DNA from: Nepenthes gracilis
Lineage: Eukaryota > Streptophyta > Magnoliopsida > Caryophyllales > Nepenthaceae
Direction of reading: 5' to 3'
Assembly: GCA_033239525.1 (NCBI GenBank)
Contig: BSYO01000004.1
Location: 12,562,037-12,626,036, forward strand
DNA length: 64,000 nucleotides
Shown in pieces: positions 60,405-64,000 of this stretch. Every line of letters starts with the position of its first letter. Position 1 is the stretch's first letter. Both the position numbers and the translations under genes were made by a program. The notes beneath the pieces were generated by a model. The model was not told the DNA's origin, did no database searches, and saw only the letters and a list, made by a program, of their open reading frames with translations.

Positions 60405-61669
60405 TGATGCAGACATTGAAGATATTCCAAATTAAGTGATTTGAGATTTATTTGATTTTAATTTTATTTTAAATTTGATTTTATTGTATTTGATTGGAGA
60501 TTTTATTTTATTAGATTTTGAGAGATTTTATTTGATAATATTTAATTTTAGGCAATTATATCATATTATTTTTTCATTTTGAGATGTCGTTATTTAGAAA
60601 ATTATATTTATTTCCTAATTATATTTGATAAAATAGAGAAGATGTATATTAATGTTGGAAATTATGTTATGATTCAAATAAGGCCAGAACGGCACCTACA
60701 TGGGCCCGTTTTTAAATTGTAGGCTCGTAATACTGGTCTATTTAAAATTCTACAGCAAATTGGATCAAATGTGTATATTATTGATATTCCATCTCATTTC
60801 AGTTTTCATAATATTTTCAATGTTAAAACTTTAATCGCTTCTAAAGATAATTTTAACCCACCGGCTAATCCCTTTAACATATCCCCAAATACGCCACATA
60901 TTGAACGTCTACCCAATTCTACACAACTCTCCACCCTACCAGCACACAATGATCAAATTGATATTATTCTAAATGAGCCAATTATGTTTACCAAGAATGG
61001 AGCAGTTTAGCGTTTCCTTGTCCGTTGGGTTGGCCGACCAGTGTTCGAGAATACTTGGATCTCTCGAAAGACACTCCAAGAGTTAGACCCAAATATTTTA
61101 GAATTTTATTAGAGTCAGTAAGATTGCCCGTCTCCAAGCCCAAGTCCCTTTCCTTCTAGAGGCATTGATGACTCCATTAGACTTTAGCCCCCACTCACAC
61201 ATGTCAACAGGTGTCAGTGGAGGATTACACTGTCACTCAGTTTATGGTTGGGAAATTGACAATAGGAGTTTTTACTATACGGAATCGAGTCTCAACCACC
61301 TAGGGAGACTAGATGCTGAAATTAGAGACATTACAAGTTAAATGATTTGAGATTAATTTGATTTTAATAATATTTTATTTTAGACAATTAGGTCATATTA
61401 TTTTCTTATTTTGAGATATCATTAGTTAAGAAATTATATTTATTTTCTAATTTACCTAGGAGTAAAGTTTCTCTATAAAATGATTATAACTCTAATGTTG
61501 AAAGTATTATTGATGAATTGAACAAATATAGAGTGATTTTAATTTCCTTCTCTCTCTACTAATCTATACTTCTCTTTTCTCTATTCACTTCTCCTATTTC
61601 TCCCCCTTCTCCCAATTTCTTCTTCTTCTTCTTCTCCTCCCCTCCTTCTCCCTTCCTTGCATCAGCTTC
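60400..61669 (+). mobile_element. Deletion derivative of a chromovirus (Ty3/gypsy with chromodomain)
   Basis: A partial 5' LTR (60405 to about 60640) and a 3' LTR (about 61310-61664) share the TTAAGTGATTTGAGAT and ATATCATATTATTTT blocks. They flank only the last part of pol. The outer flanks ACTTC (60400-60404) and GCTTC (61665-61669) are a 5-bp duplication with one change. A purine tract (TAGGGAGAC) precedes the 3' LTR. It sits in MPP alpha intron 1. Confidence 0.75.
60760..61140 (+). pseudogene. Chromodomain end of chromovirus pol
   Basis: The frame reads VYIIDIPSHFSFHNIFNVKTL, then DNFNPPANPF, HNDQIDIILNEPI, a stop, RFLVRWVGRPVFENTWI and LQELDPNILEFY. These match the end of chromovirus integrase and its chromodomain (FNVxDL, YLVRWxGRPxxxxTWI, LQxLDPxLLExY). 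At least two stops interrupt it. Confidence 0.85.
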
Positions 61670-62570
61670 TTTTTCCATTTTCAATTGGGGAAGCAAATTT
61701 TACATGCTCATTAAGAATGAAGACAAACAAGTTCTTGGAATGTTGCAGGTAGAAGATGCTTTAGTGGGTTTCTCCGCAGATGAGAAAATTTCCCCTCAAT
61801 TTAATGATCAAGTTACAATGTTACATTTAGCCAAATGCACAGCCAGTCAGATTTAACAAGAAATGTAACATGTCTGTATAACATCCTCATTTGATCAGGT
61901 ATCAGTATCATTCTACAACTTGTGAAACCTGCCGATTGGTTAACCATAAGATGTTGTTGTTAACAGTAGATAGACAAGACAAGATATTAACATGAAAAAT
62001 GTCCAATTATAACTATGACAAACGGCATCAGAGGTTGGACCTAGGATGCAAAAGAAGGGAAATTTAGCGGCAAAATCCATCCATTAACCAGGGATGAAAA
62101 ATATGCCTTAATCTGGAGGTCCTAAGAAGAAAGTATACCAGACAACCATGAACATCTACGGGTGATAGAAGTGATAGACAAGCAGTGTAAACTAATAATG
62201 TAAATGGATTTCATTGTGAAAGAATAAGATGGTGAAAGAGGATTAATACAACTAACTCTATACAGTAGGATCTAACTGTTTTTTCCCCCTGATAAGCAAG
62301 AAGTCCCAATTGTCCATCTGCATTTAAAACTTCAATTGTTTTTGGTATCCGATTTCTTAAATAATGGACATATTAGAAGTGATAAACTATATGGAAATAG
62401 AGTTTTATCAAAGCGAGAGGAAGAGTAGGGGGAAAGTAGAATGAAATTAAGGCGATGGTCATATTGCTCCCCAGCCCTATTATGTAAATAATATATTCAA
62501 ATAAGATGGTTACAAGGTACCCTTAAATAGTGGACAAAGTGAACAAAGGTAGAAATAATTTACTGTCGAC
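61670..62570 (-). other. Intron sequence, possible LTR of the copia fragment
   Basis: No ORF. The minus-strand start TGTCGACAGT at 62571 directly after a purine run suggests that part of this stretch is the 3' LTR of the copia fragment, but I found no partner copy. Confidence 0.35.
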
Positions 62571-62571
62571 A

Positions 62572-62830
62572 CTCTCATCAGGATGGAGCACATATATCTC
62601 TCATGCCCAACTTGCAAACATTACAATTATATAAGATACTACTGAGTGTGGTGGTAAAGATATCTAGTAATTGATCGCAACAGTACACAAAAGGAATACA
62701 AATTAGCTTCTTATCCAGCTCTTCTTTAATGAAGATCCTGTCAACGTCAATGGCCTTTGTCCTATCATGCTGAACAGGATTTTGCTCTAATGTCACAAAG
62801 AAATACCCAATAACTTGCTAGCTTCCATCA
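62572..62830 (-). pseudogene. Copia RNase H C-terminal fragment
   Basis: The minus strand reads NPVQHDRTKAIDVDRIFIK, EELDKKLICIPFV, QLLDIFTTTLSS and CKLGMRDICAPS. These are the last residues of copia RNase H (NPVxHDRTKHIxxDxHFIKE, QLADxxTK, KLGxxDI). The preceding domain is absent to the right, so it is a 5'-truncated piece within MPP alpha intron 1. Confidence 0.85.
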
Positions 62831-64000
62831 TTCCTTGCCTCAATTTGGCGAAAGAACCACCCAAAAGATGGCTAATGCCCCTCATTTAATAGGCTACAGC
62901 TTAAGCTCATAGATAATAATATTTAATGTTTTGAATGAATTCTCCTTCAACCTATTAAAAACCGCATATGTGCTATCCAAGGAAGAAGCACCAATACTCC
63001 TAAACAAAACAAAACCACCATCATCTGCTGACCGCCTGCCCGGAAATTCAGGATTCTCCTCAGCAGACAAAACTCTGCAAATTCACAAGAAACATCATTC
63101 CCAGGAATGACAAATTGACAGTGGAGCAGTGAAATGCAATGGAGCTCCTTTAACACATTCATTTCCAGGGTGAAAGTTTCAATCAAAAGGCCCTTGTCAC
63201 TGAAAAAACAGTCATCATTGAATCCAAAACAATCATCATTGTCAAACCCTTGTTACTAAACCACTAAGCAGCTCCCCAATCAAAAAGGTGGCTCATCTCG
63301 CACTCCCAAAAAAGCAGCACACAGATTAGTCTGGTCACGTACCATGATCACATTAATTTGAGAAACAGTTGAAATCTTATCGACAGTATTTAGGGAGGAA
63401 GAAGCTGACATGACAACATTAGCCATAAAGTGCCTCACGATGAGAAGCATAGCATTATACACAAGTCTCAACTCTCTAACTTCTATGTCAAAAATAAGCC
63501 CAGACAAGTACTGACCTTAAACGAGCTTAGGCCACTGACCAGACAGGCCCATGCCCTGTTAGTCAAGTAATATTAAGTCCCCTAAAAATACACGTCCGCT
63601 TTAAAATCAAAGACAACAAAGGATGTGGGCCTATAACAATAGCATCCCACTTGGAAAGCCTTATTCAAATGCAAAACTCCAGGAAAAGGTCACCGGATGT
63701 CCCACAATCCCCACACACCCTCCATCACATGAGGAAAATAGATCCCCATCCCCTACCACCATGAAACTCAGCCAAAACCCAAAACAAGAATTTTTTCTCC
63801 GCCATTAGAGAACCAATAACAAGATTCAAGCAGCCAAAATATGGACTACGTTTTCCATCATATTCACCTTTGATGAACCATTACCTTTAAGAATATCAAT
63901 CCAATTTCTACCATCGACACCACAGGTTAACCACACTTTGAAAAATAAATGACATTAGATTCTCAGAGAACAACTTCCAGCACATACCACCAGTGTCCAG
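62831..64000 (-). other. Unrecognised sequence, probably MPP alpha intron 1
   Basis: Minus-strand ORFs at 62947-63186 and 63280-63507 match nothing I can name. I searched both strands by eye for an opening such as MYR with an Arg/Ala-rich presequence and a donor, and found none. The first exon probably lies to the right of the window. Confidence 0.4.

Noticed and set aside
1..64000. Bacterial-type systems, rRNA or tRNA genes
   Set aside because: No ribosomal, tRNA or operon-like signal was seen on either strand. The window is plant nuclear DNA.

Overview
The window is nuclear DNA of a dicot plant. It holds two intron-bearing genes on the minus strand, a NAC075-type NAC transcription factor and the alpha subunit of mitochondrial processing peptidase, and nearly everything else is decayed LTR retrotransposon. 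The sequence is AT-rich, with plant-type splice sites and TG...CA long terminal repeats (LTRs) bounded by 5-bp target-site duplications (TSDs). I cannot name the species. The two genes are only weakly informative, and the density of old nested retrotransposons would fit many woody eudicots.

Layout. (1) 1-6.9 kb: a relic of a copia element with an envelope-like ORF, split by a complete but dead Ty1/copia element (1049-6789, minus strand, TSD CTCAT). (2) 7.1-9.2 kb: a solo-LTR-like repeat (copy A of a family seen five times here). (3) 10.1-17 kb: NAC075, with six coding exons that I could join in frame into 433 codons, and a probable spliced leader carrying a short upstream ORF. (4) 18.3-46.3 kb: one minus-strand Ty3/gypsy element, stretched from about 11 kb to 28 kb by five insertions. 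These are solo-LTR-like copies B, C, D and F, plus a copia element (37164-44650) that itself carries copy E. C, D and F have clear TSDs. Between its pol and its 3' LTR the gypsy element has an accessory ORF relic on the opposite strand. (5) 48.6-64 kb: MPP alpha, with twelve exons that join in frame into 493 codons. The first coding exon was not found and probably lies beyond the right edge. Its introns hold a long inverted repeat, a duplicated block, a deletion derivative of a chromovirus and a copia fragment.

The two host genes have no evident functional link. One encodes a nuclear regulator and the other a mitochondrial protease and complex III core subunit. The retroelement ORFs are all interrupted by stops and frameshifts, so I see no active element. 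The most interesting leads are the antisense ORF of the gypsy element, the envelope-like gene with a candidate leader intron in an element that lacks pol, the GC-rich block shared by unrelated LTRs upstream of their TATA boxes, the NAC075 upstream ORF, and the foldback in an MPP alpha intron. Coordinates come from reading the sequence by eye. LTR ends with matching TSDs are firm; others are marked approximate.
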